48,555 nucleotides of DNA, taken from NCBI GenBank assembly GCA_030831605.1, contig JAURKU010000051.1, forward strand, positions 1 to 48,555, written 5' to 3'. The DNA is from Rhodoluna sp. (lineage in GTDB: Bacteria; Actinomycetota; Actinomycetes; Actinomycetales; Microbacteriaceae). Below, in pieces: positions 7,493-16,799 of this stretch. Position 1 is the first letter of the stretch. Every line of letters starts with the position of its first letter. The notes under the pieces were generated by a model that did no database searches, was not told where the DNA came from, and saw only the letters and a list, made by a program, of their open reading frames with translations. Position numbers and translations under genes: made by a program.

Positions 7493-9413
7493 GCTGTTCT
7501 TTCGTTTCAATCTCATCGAGCGGTCTTGCGTGCGGAACCTTGGTGCCAAGTACCTGAGCGACAATGTCCTGAGCAATTAGCTGAGCCGTTAAGCCAACTC
7601 GCTCTAGAATCTCGCTTCGAGAGGCGTGCTCTATAAACTCATCTGGCAAGCCAAGTTCGTTCAGCGCTGTGTCAACTTGTTGACTTCTAAGTTCTTGGCG
7701 AATTCTTGTGCCGATACCGCCGACCTTGACACCATCTTCAAGGGTGACAACGAGACGATGGTTTCTAGCTAAGTCAATGACTGACTGGCGAACTGGTACT
7801 ACCCACCTAGGATCAATTACAGTAGCGCCTATACCGTGTGCAGCTAGGAGTTCCGAAACTTTGAGAGCAGTTGAAGCCATCGCTCCTACAGCAACTATCA
7901 GAACGTCCTTTGAAATCGCTTCGCTGAGAACATCGACACCGTCATCAAGTCTTCGGCTTGCCGAGATGTCCTGGCTGGCAGTCCCTTTAGGGAAGCGAAG
8001 AACGGTTGGGCGATCCTCAATGGCTACTGCCTCGCGAAGTTCTTCTTGAAGTCGTCTCGCATCCCTAGGTGCAGCTATTTCAATACCGGGGACTATTTGC
8101 AATAGTGCTAAGTCCCACATTCCGTGATGGCTAGCTCCGTCTGGACCAGTTACTCCTGCTCGGTCAAGAATGAATGTGACACCGGCTTTATGCAGAGCAA
8201 CGTCCATTAGCACTTGATCGAACGCTCTGTTCATAAAAGTCGAATAGATGGCAACCACTGGATGTAATCCACCGAAGGCAAGTCCCGCACTTGAGGCTAC
8301 GGCGTGCTGCTCAGCTATGCCAACGTCGAAAACCCGACTTGGAAAGCGCTCTGCGAATTTATGAAGCCCAACTGGTATCAACATCGCGGCTGTTAAACCA
8401 ACAACCTTGGGGTTAGCTTCAGCTACTTTGACAATCTCGTCGGCGAAAATGCTCGTCCATGATGGGCCGGAGCTTGTTTCTAGCGAAGCTCCTGTATTTC
8501 TATCTATCTGCCCCACCGCGTGGAATTGGTCGTCAGCATGCTCCTCAGCAAGTGAGAATCCACGACCTTTTTGCGTGATCGCGTGAACTATTACCGGTGA
8601 TCCATATTGCTTAGCTTGTTTCAAAGCTTGTTCTAGGGCTTCTATGTCGTGCCCATCAATTGGACCTATGTATTTAAGATCAAGGTTAGGGAACATGCTT
8701 TTAGGGGTAAATGTGCCAAGCAGGCCCTTGCCAGCGCCTCTGAGAGTCGCATAAACGAGTTTGCCAACTATGCCGAACTTCGAGAAGAACTTGCGTGAGC
8801 CTCGATACATGCGTTTATAAAAGGGTTCGGTACGCACGTTGTTTAGATATCTTGCAAGACCACCAATTGTTGGGGCATAGGAACGCCCATTGTCGTTGAC
8901 CACGATTATGAGGTTTCTGTCATTGTCATCGCTGATGTTATTAAGCGATTCCCAGGCCATTCCACCGGTAAGCGCGCCGTCACCGATTACTGCGACGACG
9001 GTTCTGTCAGTCTGACCGGTGAGCTTGTAAGCTTTAGCAATTCCATCGGCCCAGGCTAAAGACGAAGATGCGTGTGAAGATTCAACTACATCATGCTCCG
9101 ACTCTGTACGTTGCGGATATCCTGCTAAACCGTCCTTGCTTCTGATGTTGGAAAGGTCAGTTCGGCCAGTCAACAATTTGTGAACATAACTTTGGTGGCC
9201 GGTATCAAAAATGATTCGGTCTTTAGGAGAATCAAATACTCTATGCAGCGCGATGGTAAGTTCGACAACGCCAAGATTCGGTCCGAGATGTCCACCGGTG
9301 CTGGTAATAGTTTCGATGAGATACTCACGTATGTCCTGCGCTAACTCGCCTAGTTCACTTATCTCCAGCTGTTGTAAATCAGCAGGCGATTTAATCTTGT
9401 TGAATTTGGTCAT
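7482..9413 (-). CDS. dxs: 1-deoxy-D-xylulose-5-phosphate synthase
   Basis: DXS condenses pyruvate and glyceraldehyde 3-phosphate using thiamine diphosphate, the first step of the non-mevalonate isoprenoid pathway. The 643-residue length is normal. The motifs include FDTGHQSYVHKLLTGR near the N-terminus, the ThDP/Mg2+ site GDGALTGGMAWE (about residue 145), and the transketolase pyrimidine-domain signature DRAGVTGPDGASHHGMWDLA (about 420-440). The ATG start lies three bases after the acnA stop, so aconitase and DXS are probably cotranscribed. No internal promoter is obvious. The gene runs convergent to rnd with an 11-base overlap. Confidence 0.98.
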   Translation of the reverse strand: MTKFNKIKSPADLQQLEISELGELAQDIREYLIETITSTGGHLGPNLGVVELTIALHRVFDSPKDRIIFDTGHQSYVHKLLTGRTDLSNIRSKDGLAGYPQRTESEHDVVESSHASSSLAWADGIAKAYKLTGQTDRTVVAVIGDGALTGGMAWESLNNISDDNDRNLIIVVNDNGRSYAPTIGGLARYLNNVRTEPFYKRMYRGSRKFFSKFGIVGKLVYATLRGAGKGLLGTFTPKSMFPNLDLKYIGPIDGHDIEALEQALKQAKQYGSPVIVHAITQKGRGFSLAEEHADDQFHAVGQIDRNTGASLETSSGPSWTSIFADEIVKVAEANPKVVGLTAAMLIPVGLHKFAERFPSRVFDVGIAEQHAVASSAGLAFGGLHPVVAIYSTFMNRAFDQVLMDVALHKAGVTFILDRAGVTGPDGASHHGMWDLALLQIVPGIEIAAPRDARRLQEELREAVAIEDRPTVLRFPKGTASQDISASRRLDDGVDVLSEAISKDVLIVAVGAMASTALKVSELLAAHGIGATVIDPRWVVPVRQSVIDLARNHRLVVTLEDGVKVGGIGTRIRQELRSQQVDTALNELGLPDEFIEHASRSEILERVGLTAQLIAQDIVAQVLGTKVPHARPLDEIETKEQPKH

Positions 9414-9416
9414 TGA

Positions 9417-12095
9417 TTAGCCAACTAAACTTCTCAACACATATTGCAAGATGCCGCCGTGACGGTAGTAATCGGCTTCGCCTGGAGTATCAATTCTTAG
9501 GCCAACCTCGAACTCTATGGCTTCTTTATCTACTCTCGAGTGTGTACTAGGTTTTGCCTTTACTGTTAGGCGCTTTGGAGTGACCCCATCGTTTAGTGCT
9601 TCGACACCAAGGACATCATAAATTTCTGTCCCGTCAAGACCAAGAGTTTCAGCCGTTTGCCCTGGAAGGTACTGTAGCGGCAAAACTCCCATTCCAATGA
9701 GGTTACTTCGGTGGATACGTTCAAAGCTCTCGGCTAGCACTGCTCTTACACCAAGCAGAGCTGTTCCTTTAGCAGCCCAGTCTCGAGAGGAGCCTGAGCC
9801 GTATTCTTTGCCAGCAATAATCATCAGCGGTGTACCATCGGCCTGATAGTTGATGGATGCGTCGTAGATAAACGCTTGGTTTCCTTCAGCGTTTGTAAAA
9901 TCACGGGTAAATCCGCCCTCAACACCGTCAAGTAGAAGATTCTTCAATCTGATGTTGGCGAAAGTACCTCTGATCATCACCTCGTGGTTTCCCCGCCTAG
10001 ATCCATAAGAATTGAAATCCATTCGGCTAACGCCATGATCGGTTAGATATTTACCTGCTGGAGAATCAACCTTTATCGAACCTGCAGGGCTGATGTGGTC
10101 GGTCGTTACAGAATCCCCGAGTTTAGCTAGAACCCTAGCGCCGGTAATCCCCATTACTGGGTCGGGAGTCATTGTCATGCCCTCAAAGTAAGGAGGCTTT
10201 CTAACGTAAGTGCTCTTCAAATCCCAACTAAACGTGTCTCCGGTCGGAGTGGGAATCTCCTTCCATCTGGCATCACCTTCAAACACAGATGCGTATTGAG
10301 TTTTGAACATCTCTGAGGAGATGGTTTCATCAATTACCGTCTGAACTTCGTCAGGAGTTGGCCAGATATCCTTCAGGAACACTGAATTACCTTCTGAGTC
10401 TTTACCCAGTTCTTCTCTGTCGAAGTCGAAATCCATTGTTCCAGCTAGTGCGTATGCAACAACCAACGGTGGTGAGGCCAAGTAGTTCATCTTTACGTCA
10501 GGATTGATACGGCCCTCAAAATTACGATTTCCGGACAAGACAGCTGTAACAGCCAGATCGTTCGAATTCACGGCTTCGCTGATGTCTGGATCGAGTGGAC
10601 CCGAATTACCGATACACGTTGTGCAGCCGTATCCAACAAGATCAAAGCCAAGCTCATTCAAATCGGAGGTTAAACCTGCTTTGTTGAAATACTCTGTGAC
10701 TACTTTTGAACCTGGAGCTAGCGAAGTTTTTACCCAAGGTTTTGACCTAAGGCCCTTAGCTACTGCTTTCCTAGCCAGTAAACCGGCAGCCATCATTACC
10801 GAAGGATTTGATGTATTCGTGCAGGAAGTTATCGAGGCGATAGCAATATAACCATTATTAATCTCGAATTCGGCAGCCGAGACCGTTGTTGGCTTGTCAA
10901 TTACAGAGGTATAAGTAGAAATGTCTTTGCGGTACTGATCTTTGGCATTTGAAAGCTGGATTCGATCCTGCGGACGTTTAGGCCCGGCTATCGATGGCAC
11001 AACAGCGCCTAAGTCAAGTTCAAGATACTCACTGTATTCAGCTTCGTTGTTTGGGTCATGCCACAACCCCTGGGTCTTGGCATAGGCCTCAACCAGAGCT
11101 ATTTGATCATCGCTTCGACCAGTGGAACGCAGATAGTCAATGGTGACCTGATCGATTGGGAACATAGCAACCGTTGAGCCAAACTCAGGGCTCATGTTTC
11201 CAATTGTTGCCCTGTTGGCAAGTGGTACTGAAGAGACACCGGCACCATAGAACTCTACAAATTTTCCAACAACGCCGTGCTTTCGAAGCATCTCAGTGAT
11301 TGTAAGAACAACATCTGTTGCCGTAGCTCCGGTTGGAATAGCGCCAGTGAGCTTGAACCCAACGACTCTAGGAATAAGCATTGACACCGGCTGACCCAGC
11401 ATCGCAGCTTCGGCTTCAATTCCACCTACTCCCCAGCCCAAAACGCCAAGACCGTTAACCATCGTTGTGTGAGAGTCAGTACCGACGCACGAATCAGGAT
11501 AAGCAGTTAGCTGACCATCGACTTCGCGAGTCATAACTGTTCGAGCAAGATACTCGATGTTGACTTGGTGAACAATACCAGTGCCGGGAGGCACAACTTT
11601 GAAGTCGTTGAATGCGCCTTGACCCCAACGCAAGAACTGATATCGCTCCCCATTGCGTTCATATTCAAAGGCGACATTGCGTTCAAATGCGTCAGGACTA
11701 CCTGCAACGTCAATCACAACAGAGTGGTCGATTACAAGTTCCGCTGGTGCTAGTGGGTTTACCTTCTTGGGATCGCCACCAAGTTCACTAACGGCCTCGC
11801 GCATAGTCGCCAAATCGACAACACATGGCACACCGGTAAAGTCCTGCATGATTACTCTTGCTGGCGTGAACTGGATCTCGGTGTCAGGATCTGAACTCGG
11901 GTCCCAGTTGGCTAAAGCTTCGATGTGTGCTCGGGTTACGTTAGCCCCATCTTCTGTTCTAAGTAGGTTCTCCAGGAGTATTTTCAGGCTGAACGGCAAT
12001 TGCTTACTAAGCGCCTTATCCAGACGGAAAATGCGATACTGGCTTCCAGCAACGTCCAACGACGAGGCGGCACCGAAACTGTCAACTTTAGACAA
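9417..12095 (-). CDS. acnA: Aconitate hydratase A
   Basis: This enzyme interconverts citrate and isocitrate in the TCA cycle using a [4Fe-4S] cluster. The cluster cysteines are in [11 protein letters not shown] and [15 protein letters not shown]. The C-terminal swivel domain carries the [10 protein letters not shown] and [12 protein letters not shown] motifs. I place the start at the TTG at 12095, giving 892 residues beginning M-S-K-V-D-S-F-G. GGAGAG lies five bases upstream and aconitases usually begin here. A longer reading to an ATG at 12143 would add 16 residues that do not look like the family and would overlap the DUF3159 gene. dxs follows three bases after the stop. Confidence 0.97.
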   Translation of the reverse strand: MSKVDSFGAASSLDVAGSQYRIFRLDKALSKQLPFSLKILLENLLRTEDGANVTRAHIEALANWDPSSDPDTEIQFTPARVIMQDFTGVPCVVDLATMREAVSELGGDPKKVNPLAPAELVIDHSVVIDVAGSPDAFERNVAFEYERNGERYQFLRWGQGAFNDFKVVPPGTGIVHQVNIEYLARTVMTREVDGQLTAYPDSCVGTDSHTTMVNGLGVLGWGVGGIEAEAAMLGQPVSMLIPRVVGFKLTGAIPTGATATDVVLTITEMLRKHGVVGKFVEFYGAGVSSVPLANRATIGNMSPEFGSTVAMFPIDQVTIDYLRSTGRSDDQIALVEAYAKTQGLWHDPNNEAEYSEYLELDLGAVVPSIAGPKRPQDRIQLSNAKDQYRKDISTYTSVIDKPTTVSAAEFEINNGYIAIASITSCTNTSNPSVMMAAGLLARKAVAKGLRSKPWVKTSLAPGSKVVTEYFNKAGLTSDLNELGFDLVGYGCTTCIGNSGPLDPDISEAVNSNDLAVTAVLSGNRNFEGRINPDVKMNYLASPPLVVAYALAGTMDFDFDREELGKDSEGNSVFLKDIWPTPDEVQTVIDETISSEMFKTQYASVFEGDARWKEIPTPTGDTFSWDLKSTYVRKPPYFEGMTMTPDPVMGITGARVLAKLGDSVTTDHISPAGSIKVDSPAGKYLTDHGVSRMDFNSYGSRRGNHEVMIRGTFANIRLKNLLLDGVEGGFTRDFTNAEGNQAFIYDASINYQADGTPLMIIAGKEYGSGSSRDWAAKGTALLGVRAVLAESFERIHRSNLIGMGVLPLQYLPGQTAETLGLDGTEIYDVLGVEALNDGVTPKRLTVKAKPSTHSRVDKEAIEFEVGLRIDTPGEADYYRHGGILQYVLRSLVG

Positions 12096-12123
12096 GTTGT
12101 CTCTCCTAGCAGGGCTGGTAAAT

Positions 12124-12798
12124 CTACTTATCCAAATTACCATCTATGGCTGGGGTAATCACTCTGCGCAATAGGAGCCAAGACAACCAGATCATCACTA
12201 GGAATAGGGGCGTTCCCATCACCAGCTTTACGAATCCAAGGATTACAACCTCTTGAGCAAAGTAAAGGGGTAGCTGAATGGCCAATCTGAGGGTAAAAAA
12301 GGCGAACCAGAGCATTGTGACTATGTTGAAAAACTTTAGTTTTCGCTTGTCCCTGCGCCAGCTAAGCCCGTCGCCAGTTAGTGGCCCAACCAAAAGCCCG
12401 ACAGCGGGAAACCTAACCAAAACTGAAATCAAGAGCCCAGCAGCGTAGGCTCCATTAGTCCAAAAACCAGGGAGATAGTAATTCTCTGCTTGACCGTCTC
12501 TGGTGAGAAAAAATGCCAAAACAATACCCGCGACTGGCCCAACCAGTTGATCCCACGGTCGCTTCAGTATGAAATGCCTAATCGCGAGAATAAGTGTCGC
12601 AAGGGCAACTACGGTCATGGCAATAGGAACAGATCTTGTGAATGCAAAGGTGAGCACATAAAGAAAGCCCGGGATGCTGGCCTCGATGAGACCTCTCAAG
12701 CCGCCAACTGAAGCCAAGAGACTTTTCGCGTCTACCTTGTAACCGTCGTCAGATTGCCTTACACCGTAACGCTCGATGTTTGTCTTTTTCTCTTTCAA
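12124..12798 (-). CDS. DUF3159 membrane protein
   Basis: This 224-residue integral membrane protein matches DUF3159, an actinobacterial family of unknown function. About five or six hydrophobic segments are visible, for example [28 protein letters not shown] and IVLAFFLTR. The family motif [15 protein letters not shown] follows. The start is a TTG overlapping the DUF3710 stop (TTGA), so it is translationally coupled to DUF3710 and dut. The gene order dut-DUF3710-DUF3159 is conserved in the phylum, which suggests a shared but unknown process. It lies 28 bases before the aconitase start on the same strand. Confidence 0.9.
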   Translation of the reverse strand: MKEKKTNIERYGVRQSDDGYKVDAKSLLASVGGLRGLIEASIPGFLYVLTFAFTRSVPIAMTVVALATLILAIRHFILKRPWDQLVGPVAGIVLAFFLTRDGQAENYYLPGFWTNGAYAAGLLISVLVRFPAVGLLVGPLTGDGLSWRRDKRKLKFFNIVTMLWFAFFTLRLAIQLPLYFAQEVVILGFVKLVMGTPLFLVMIWLSWLLLRRVITPAIDGNLDK

Positions 12799-13352
12799 AA
12801 TGTTCCCTTAGGTGCAATCGCTCCACTTGGCAATTCAAGCGGCAAAAGCTCACGAGGTGGAAGTGGCAATTCACCACGATTTACTACGAATCCTTTAAAA
12901 AAGTCTTCTAGGAATGTACGAGGTTCGATCTCTTGCAAAGCTCGGCCTGACATTGTTGCACGTAGCAGCCATCTATCACCAGAAGCTGCAAACATCCGAA
13001 CAGCCTTGGGCTTTTCTTTTGTAACTGGGATCTCAGCCAACAGTTCTGTTCCAAAGGGCCCTATCTGTCGCTGCACTGAAATGCCTTGATCACTTAAACT
13101 TCCAGTTATGTCCTCCAGCACCGACTCCCAAATCGATTCTCCCTTGGAGCTAGCAAAAGCCTGTACTTGCAGCGTGCTTTCTTTGTAGTCGAAAGTTAGA
13201 GCAACTATGCGGCCTGTTCCCTCTTCAACCTCAGCGCGAACTGTGACTAAAGGACTGGGAACGAAGCTAATTGAACCGAAAACAGCGAGTTCTACTGGCG
13301 CTGTTGGATCCGAGGAATCATATGGCCCATTTAGAGCAAATTCAGCGTTCAC
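12795..13352 (-). CDS. DUF3710 family protein
   Basis: This 185-residue protein matches DUF3710, an actinobacterial family found beside dut and of unknown function. It has an acidic N-terminus. Alternating beta-strand patterns follow, and a conserved RQIGPFGTELLAEIP and GDRWLLRATMSGRA core occupies the second half, as in the family. There is no signal peptide or membrane segment. The start is GTG one base after the dut stop, with GGGAG in the dut 3' end serving as a binding site, so the gene depends on dut translation. It overlaps the DUF3159 start by four bases. The protein is shorter than most homologues because the usual long acidic N-terminal tail is short here. Confidence 0.88.
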   Translation of the reverse strand: MNAEFALNGPYDSSDPTAPVELAVFGSISFVPSPLVTVRAEVEEGTGRIVALTFDYKESTLQVQAFASSKGESIWESVLEDITGSLSDQGISVQRQIGPFGTELLAEIPVTKEKPKAVRMFAASGDRWLLRATMSGRALQEIEPRTFLEDFFKGFVVNRGELPLPPRELLPLELPSGAIAPKGTF

Positions 13353-13353
13353 T

Positions 13354-13788
13354 CTATTTCACTCCCGTCGAACCAAAGCCCTGAGATCCGCGCATCGACC
13401 CTGGTAGCTCGGCGACGGGGATGAACTTTGGCGATTCGTACTGCTGGAAAACAATTTGCGCGATTCGATCTAGTCTCGATATTTTAATGCTTTCATTTGA
13501 ATGATTTATAAGAGGAACCATAATTTCACCACGGTAACCGGAATCTATTGTTCCTGGAGCGTTGAGAACTGTGATCCCAGATTTGATCGCTAATCCACTT
13601 CGCGGGTGCACCAATCCGACATAGCCAGCTGGGATGGCGATGTGGACGCCGGTTGGTACCAATAGTCTCTCCCCTGGCAAAATTTCAGCATCGATGGCAG
13701 ACCTAAGGTCATGACCGGCGTCACCGGGGTTTCCGATGGTCGGCATTAATTCAGGATCGCAGGTAATAAGTATTTCGATTTGTGCCAT
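13354..13788 (-). CDS. dut: dUTP diphosphatase
   Basis: This is a trimeric dUTPase (144 residues) that hydrolyses dUTP to dUMP and pyrophosphate, keeping uracil out of DNA and feeding thymidylate synthesis. All five family motifs are visible: GDAGHDLRSA, PRSGLA, GTIDSGYRGEI, RLDRIAQIVFQ and the C-terminal GSQGFGSTG. The ATG has no ribosome binding site. On its strand TAGAAT ends six bases upstream, so the transcript is predicted to begin at the A of ATG. This -10 overlaps that of the divergent DUF3093 gene in a 17-base spacer. It heads an operon with DUF3710 and DUF3159. Confidence 0.97.
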   Translation of the reverse strand: MAQIEILITCDPELMPTIGNPGDAGHDLRSAIDAEILPGERLLVPTGVHIAIPAGYVGLVHPRSGLAIKSGITVLNAPGTIDSGYRGEIMVPLINHSNESIKISRLDRIAQIVFQQYESPKFIPVAELPGSMRGSQGFGSTGVK

Positions 13789-13805
13789 GAGCGTATTCTA
13801 AGCAT
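13789..13805. promoter_or_regulatory. bidirectional leaderless promoter, symmetric -10 TATTCTA
   Basis: The entire 17-base spacer between dut and the DUF3093 gene holds TATTCTA at 13794-13800. TATTCT on the plus strand ends six bases before the DUF3093 ATG, and TAGAAT on the minus strand ends six bases before the dut ATG. The predicted transcription starts (13806 and 13788) are 18 bases apart. This spacing is expected when one symmetric -10 serves both directions. Both -35 regions would lie in the opposing coding sequence. Confidence 0.65.
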
Positions 13806-14258
13806 ATGCCCCAAATTCAGGAAACAAATGATTACCAGGAAAGGGTTCTGCCGGGTCTTTGGTTTTATGCCGCGACACTGGTTCTCCCGTTATCGTTTCT
13901 ACTGATTGCTTTGCCTTTCGGCGAGCAGATTGCCGTTGTTAGCGCTTTAGCTTCATTGTTTCTGGCTTGGGGTTTCAGTTGGGCTGTGGCGCCAAAGATT
14001 CAGATCAGTAGGCAATTCCTGAGAGTTGGAAAAGCGAGCATAGACAGAGACTTTCTCGGGAAAGCAAGTGTTATTACTCCATCTGAAAGCTTCGCGGCTC
14101 GAGGACCGAACCTAGAGATGAATGCTTATTCAGTATTCCAGCCATCAGTAAAAGGATTAGTACGAGTTGAGCTGAAAGACAAGGCAGATCCTTGCCCGTA
14201 TTGGATTTTTTCTACGCGTAACCCGGAAATCGTTGCTGCGCTGTTGAACAGAAACTAG
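13806..14258 (+). CDS. DUF3093 membrane protein
   Basis: This 150-residue protein matches DUF3093, an actinobacterial family of unknown function adjacent to dut. Two hydrophobic helices near the N-terminus (about residues 18-37 and 42-62, in LPLSFLLIALPFGEQ and ALASLFLAWGFSWAV) form a hairpin in the membrane. A soluble C-terminal beta-rich part follows, ending DPCPYWIFSTRNPEIVAAL, which is characteristic of the family. The ATG has no ribosome binding site and sits six bases after TATTCT, so a leaderless mRNA is likely. The stop interlocks with that of the convergent DUF4193 gene through a shared CTAG. Confidence 0.9.
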   Translation: MPQIQETNDYQERVLPGLWFYAATLVLPLSFLLIALPFGEQIAVVSALASLFLAWGFSWAVAPKIQISRQFLRVGKASIDRDFLGKASVITPSESFAARGPNLEMNAYSVFQPSVKGLVRVELKDKADPCPYWIFSTRNPEIVAALLNRN

Positions 14259-14545
14259 TTAGAACAATCCACGCAGACAGCACCGTATTGGCCGTCTTTT
14301 TTTGCCTTCTGGGAATGGTGCTTAACGATAAAACACTCACTGCAGGTGAATTCATCCTCTTGTTTTGGAACGACGATAACCTCGGCGTCCTCACTTGATA
14401 CCTCAGGCAATGCAAATGCTTCACCGTGGTCGTCTGCGTCTAAGTCAGAGGATGACGATTTGGTTTCTGGACCGCGCTCTTTGAGGACTTCGATTGATTC
14501 CGTATCGTCGTCATTTTTGCGAGGTGCATCGTAATCGGTGGCCAA
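14255..14545 (-). CDS. DUF4193 small acidic zinc-ribbon-like protein
   Basis: This 96-residue protein belongs to DUF4193, a small actinobacterial family of unknown function. It begins with the family signature ATDYDAPRK, then a long acidic segment rich in Asp, Glu and Ser. It ends in a cysteine-pair module (CSEC about 20 residues before CVDC) that could bind zinc. I chose the TTG at 14545 because the family signature begins there and GAAAGGAAAG lies just upstream; an upstream start would add five foreign residues. A promoter with TTGCAT and CATACT spaced by 17 lies upstream. It is convergent with DUF3093. Confidence 0.88.
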   Translation of the reverse strand: MATDYDAPRKNDDDTESIEVLKERGPETKSSSSDLDADDHGEAFALPEVSSEDAEVIVVPKQEDEFTCSECFIVKHHSQKAKKDGQYGAVCVDCSN

Positions 14546-14580
14546 GTACTTTCCTTTCACGAAAAAGATCAGGCGCCGAA

Positions 14581-14609
14581 AGTATGTTCCAAATTTTGGC
14601 TAAATGCAA
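14581..14609 (-). promoter_or_regulatory. probable promoter of the DUF4193 gene
   Basis: On the minus strand TTGCAT (14609-14604) and CATACT (14586-14581) are separated by 17 bases, a good match to a principal-sigma promoter. It is followed by about 30 bases and the GAAAGGAAAG binding site of the DUF4193 gene. The spacer contains the palindrome CCAAAATTTGG. The remainder of the 185-base gap up to sepH shows no other clear signal. Confidence 0.5.
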
Positions 14610-14730
14610 CTTCATCCCCGCTGTGTCTTGGCAATTTCACAGAATTGGCTCGTTTTTGCGTGTCGGGAATACGAAAATCAACCCGATTTATCGGCAATTT
14701 GGTGGGAAACTACTGCCAGAAGGGTTCTAA

Positions 14731-15648
14731 ATGGCAGATTTACGTATCACAGGTGTGTCTAACAATCAGCTGGAGCTCCAAGCGCCTGATGGCACCAGAC
14801 ACTACCTTGAAATAACTCCAGACCTACTCAAGGCACTTAAATCCCGGGAAGTTTCCCTACCGGCTAACTCATCGCCGAGAGAAATTCAGCAGCTTGTCAG
14901 ATTAGGAGCAACTCTTGAAGAGGTCGCTGAAAAGACCGGTGCTGATATTGATCTCGTCGCGAAATTCGCAAAACCGATTATTGCCGAGCTAAAACATGTC
15001 GTAGCTCTAGCCCGAAGTATTCGACTAAGCCTTGCTGGGGACAGATTTGCCGAGCCAACACTTGTCGAATTCGGCTCAGTAATGGATGAGCGTCTAGTAA
15101 ACAATGGCGCTACAGATATTTCTTGGTCAGCTAAACGCAGCAGCGAAGGTGAATGGCTGGTTTCAATCCGCTTCAGCACTTCTCAGGGGGACGGCGTTGC
15201 TACCTGGTCGTTCGATCCTAAACAGCTCTTCTTAGCTCCTGAAAATGAAGCCGCTTTGCAACTTTCCAACGGAGTACCAGTATCAGCTGTGGCTAAGACC
15301 GTTCCGATAATCAGCGAGCCAGAAGAAATAGTAGTTGAAGAAATACAGATAACTGAACGAACCGTATCGCTAACAGTTGTTCCGGAGATCACTGAAGTGC
15401 AGGCCGAAGAGGCAGAGGATTTGTTCGAAGAACCTATCGCCAGCTCAACTTTACGAATTGTTGAGGAACTAGTAGACGAGAGAGCTGTGGTTGAAGAAAT
15501 ACCAGTTCAAGAGGACTCGGCTGAGACAGAAGCACTATCTGATGACGAGCCATTAGCGTCGACTGAAGGCAACACAAGACCACAAGCCACAAGCGGCTGG
15601 GCTGAAGTGCTATTCGGATCTAAAGATGATGAAGAAGAGAAAAACTAG
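14731..15648 (+). CDS. sepH: SepH (DUF3071), septation protein
   Basis: SepH is an actinobacterial division protein that binds FtsZ and promotes its assembly. This 305-residue protein has the conserved N-terminal DUF3071 domain (about residues 1-165): MADLRITGVSNNQLELQAPDG at the start, then SPREIQQLVRLGATLEEVAEKTG, a helix-turn-helix-like segment, and the ISWSAKRSSEGEWLVSI stretch. The C-terminal half is highly acidic and probably disordered, ending in SGWAEVLFGSKDDEEE, which resembles the short conserved FtsZ-binding tail of the family. The ATG has AGAAGG upstream. The stop shares CTAG with the convergent phosphatase gene. Confidence 0.9.
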   Translation: MADLRITGVSNNQLELQAPDGTRHYLEITPDLLKALKSREVSLPANSSPREIQQLVRLGATLEEVAEKTGADIDLVAKFAKPIIAELKHVVALARSIRLSLAGDRFAEPTLVEFGSVMDERLVNNGATDISWSAKRSSEGEWLVSIRFSTSQGDGVATWSFDPKQLFLAPENEAALQLSNGVPVSAVAKTVPIISEPEEIVVEEIQITERTVSLTVVPEITEVQAEEAEDLFEEPIASSTLRIVEELVDERAVVEEIPVQEDSAETEALSDDEPLASTEGNTRPQATSGWAEVLFGSKDDEEEKN

Positions 15649-16760
15649 CAATTAAAGCGAATTAGAGGAATTGCTAACTCCCGCTCACTTATAGCACCAT
15701 GATGCCCAACATTAAATAGGGATTTCGGTCTGGCATAGGCGCGATGATACAAGGCCACATTCTTCTTAGCGATTATCCAAAAATCAGGCACGATTTCAGG
15801 CCTGTCATCTAAACTCTCGAAATAACCCGCGGCCATAAGCTGTTCCGCTGTTACTAGATAACACAAGTCACCTAGTTCTTGAGCTAGCTCTCTAAGGTAA
15901 GCAGTAGTTTTTCCTGGATCCTGAAGGTAAACCATTAGGCCCCTGGTATCTCCACCAACAAAGAGCATTTCCTCTGCGGGCAAAAGTTCATCAAAATAAA
16001 TCTTCTCGTATTCCGTGACATCGATGACACCATGATCTGAGGTAACAATCAGTCCAGAGTTTTTGGGCAACCTTTCAACAAAATCTCTTACTAGTCCGTC
16101 AAGAAGTTCCACTCCCTCAAGCCAACGATTAGATGAAACTCCTAATCCATGAGCTGTTTGATCCAACTCTTGAATGTATAGGTAGACGACTCTCTTGTCT
16201 CCAGTGGCTAACAATTTCAGCGCGATATCGAATCTTGCCTCAATGCTGTCAGCGGAATGAAAGTTCGCCGCTGGCATCGTGGCCGCTGTCAAACCAGTAT
16301 TTTCGTAGGTTGAGTGTGAGACAACATCCACGCTAACATGGCTCTCCACAGCCAGCTCCGAAACCGTCGGCTGTCGCTGGAAAGTAAAGGCAGACTCTTG
16401 GTCTTCCCAACCAGATAGCAAATTCATCCGTTGGCCAGTAATTCGATTGAAGATGTTATAGCCAATGAATCCGGTAGCGTTCGGCTTTTTTCCGGTTGCG
16501 AAAGAAGTTAGTGAAGTGGAAGTTGTAGCAGGAAAATAGCAATAACTTTTTTCAATCTGCTGCGAATTTAGAAAACGAGCATGTCCAGCGGCATCAGCAA
16601 GGTTGTAGTACCCCAGTCCGTCGACAAGAAGGATGCACATAGATTGTCGAGGCGCTAAATCAAGTTTGTTCGGTCTACCTTCGACTGATTCAAATGCGCT
16701 TATCAACACATCGCCAAGCCTCCCCAAGCTTTTGGGAGGGGCGGGTAGCATCGTAGACAT
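15645..16760 (-). CDS. Alkaline-phosphatase-superfamily phosphodiesterase/pyrophosphatase
   Basis: This 371-residue protein is a nucleotide pyrophosphatase/phosphodiesterase-like member of the alkaline phosphatase superfamily. Metal and catalytic residues are visible: the first aspartate in [10 protein letters not shown], the nucleophile threonine in [14 protein letters not shown], the pair in [20 protein letters not shown], and the last histidine in NVGHHGAIS. There is no signal peptide, so the enzyme is probably cytoplasmic. It is divergent from parC with a 39-base spacer; its ATG has a CAGAAT element seven bases upstream and may be leaderless. The substrate is unknown. The family occurs next to sepH and the second topoisomerase pair in related genomes. 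Confidence 0.85.
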   Translation of the reverse strand: MSTMLPAPPKSLGRLGDVLISAFESVEGRPNKLDLAPRQSMCILLVDGLGYYNLADAAGHARFLNSQQIEKSYCYFPATTSTSLTSFATGKKPNATGFIGYNIFNRITGQRMNLLSGWEDQESAFTFQRQPTVSELAVESHVSVDVVSHSTYENTGLTAATMPAANFHSADSIEARFDIALKLLATGDKRVVYLYIQELDQTAHGLGVSSNRWLEGVELLDGLVRDFVERLPKNSGLIVTSDHGVIDVTEYEKIYFDELLPAEEMLFVGGDTRGLMVYLQDPGKTTAYLRELAQELGDLCYLVTAEQLMAAGYFESLDDRPEIVPDFWIIAKKNVALYHRAYARPKSLFNVGHHGAISERELAIPLIRFNC

Positions 16761-16799
16761 CGCAACAATTCTGCCACAGCCCCCGCTGCGAGAAGGACC

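Noticed and set aside
12096-12143. Extended acnA N-terminus from an ATG at 12143
   Set aside because: The additional 16 residues overlap the DUF3159 coding end, and a TTG at 12095 has a well-placed GGAGAG.
11653-12174. 173-codon plus-strand frame opposite the acnA 5' end
   Set aside because: It is antisense to conserved aconitase sequence and shows no recognisable motif.
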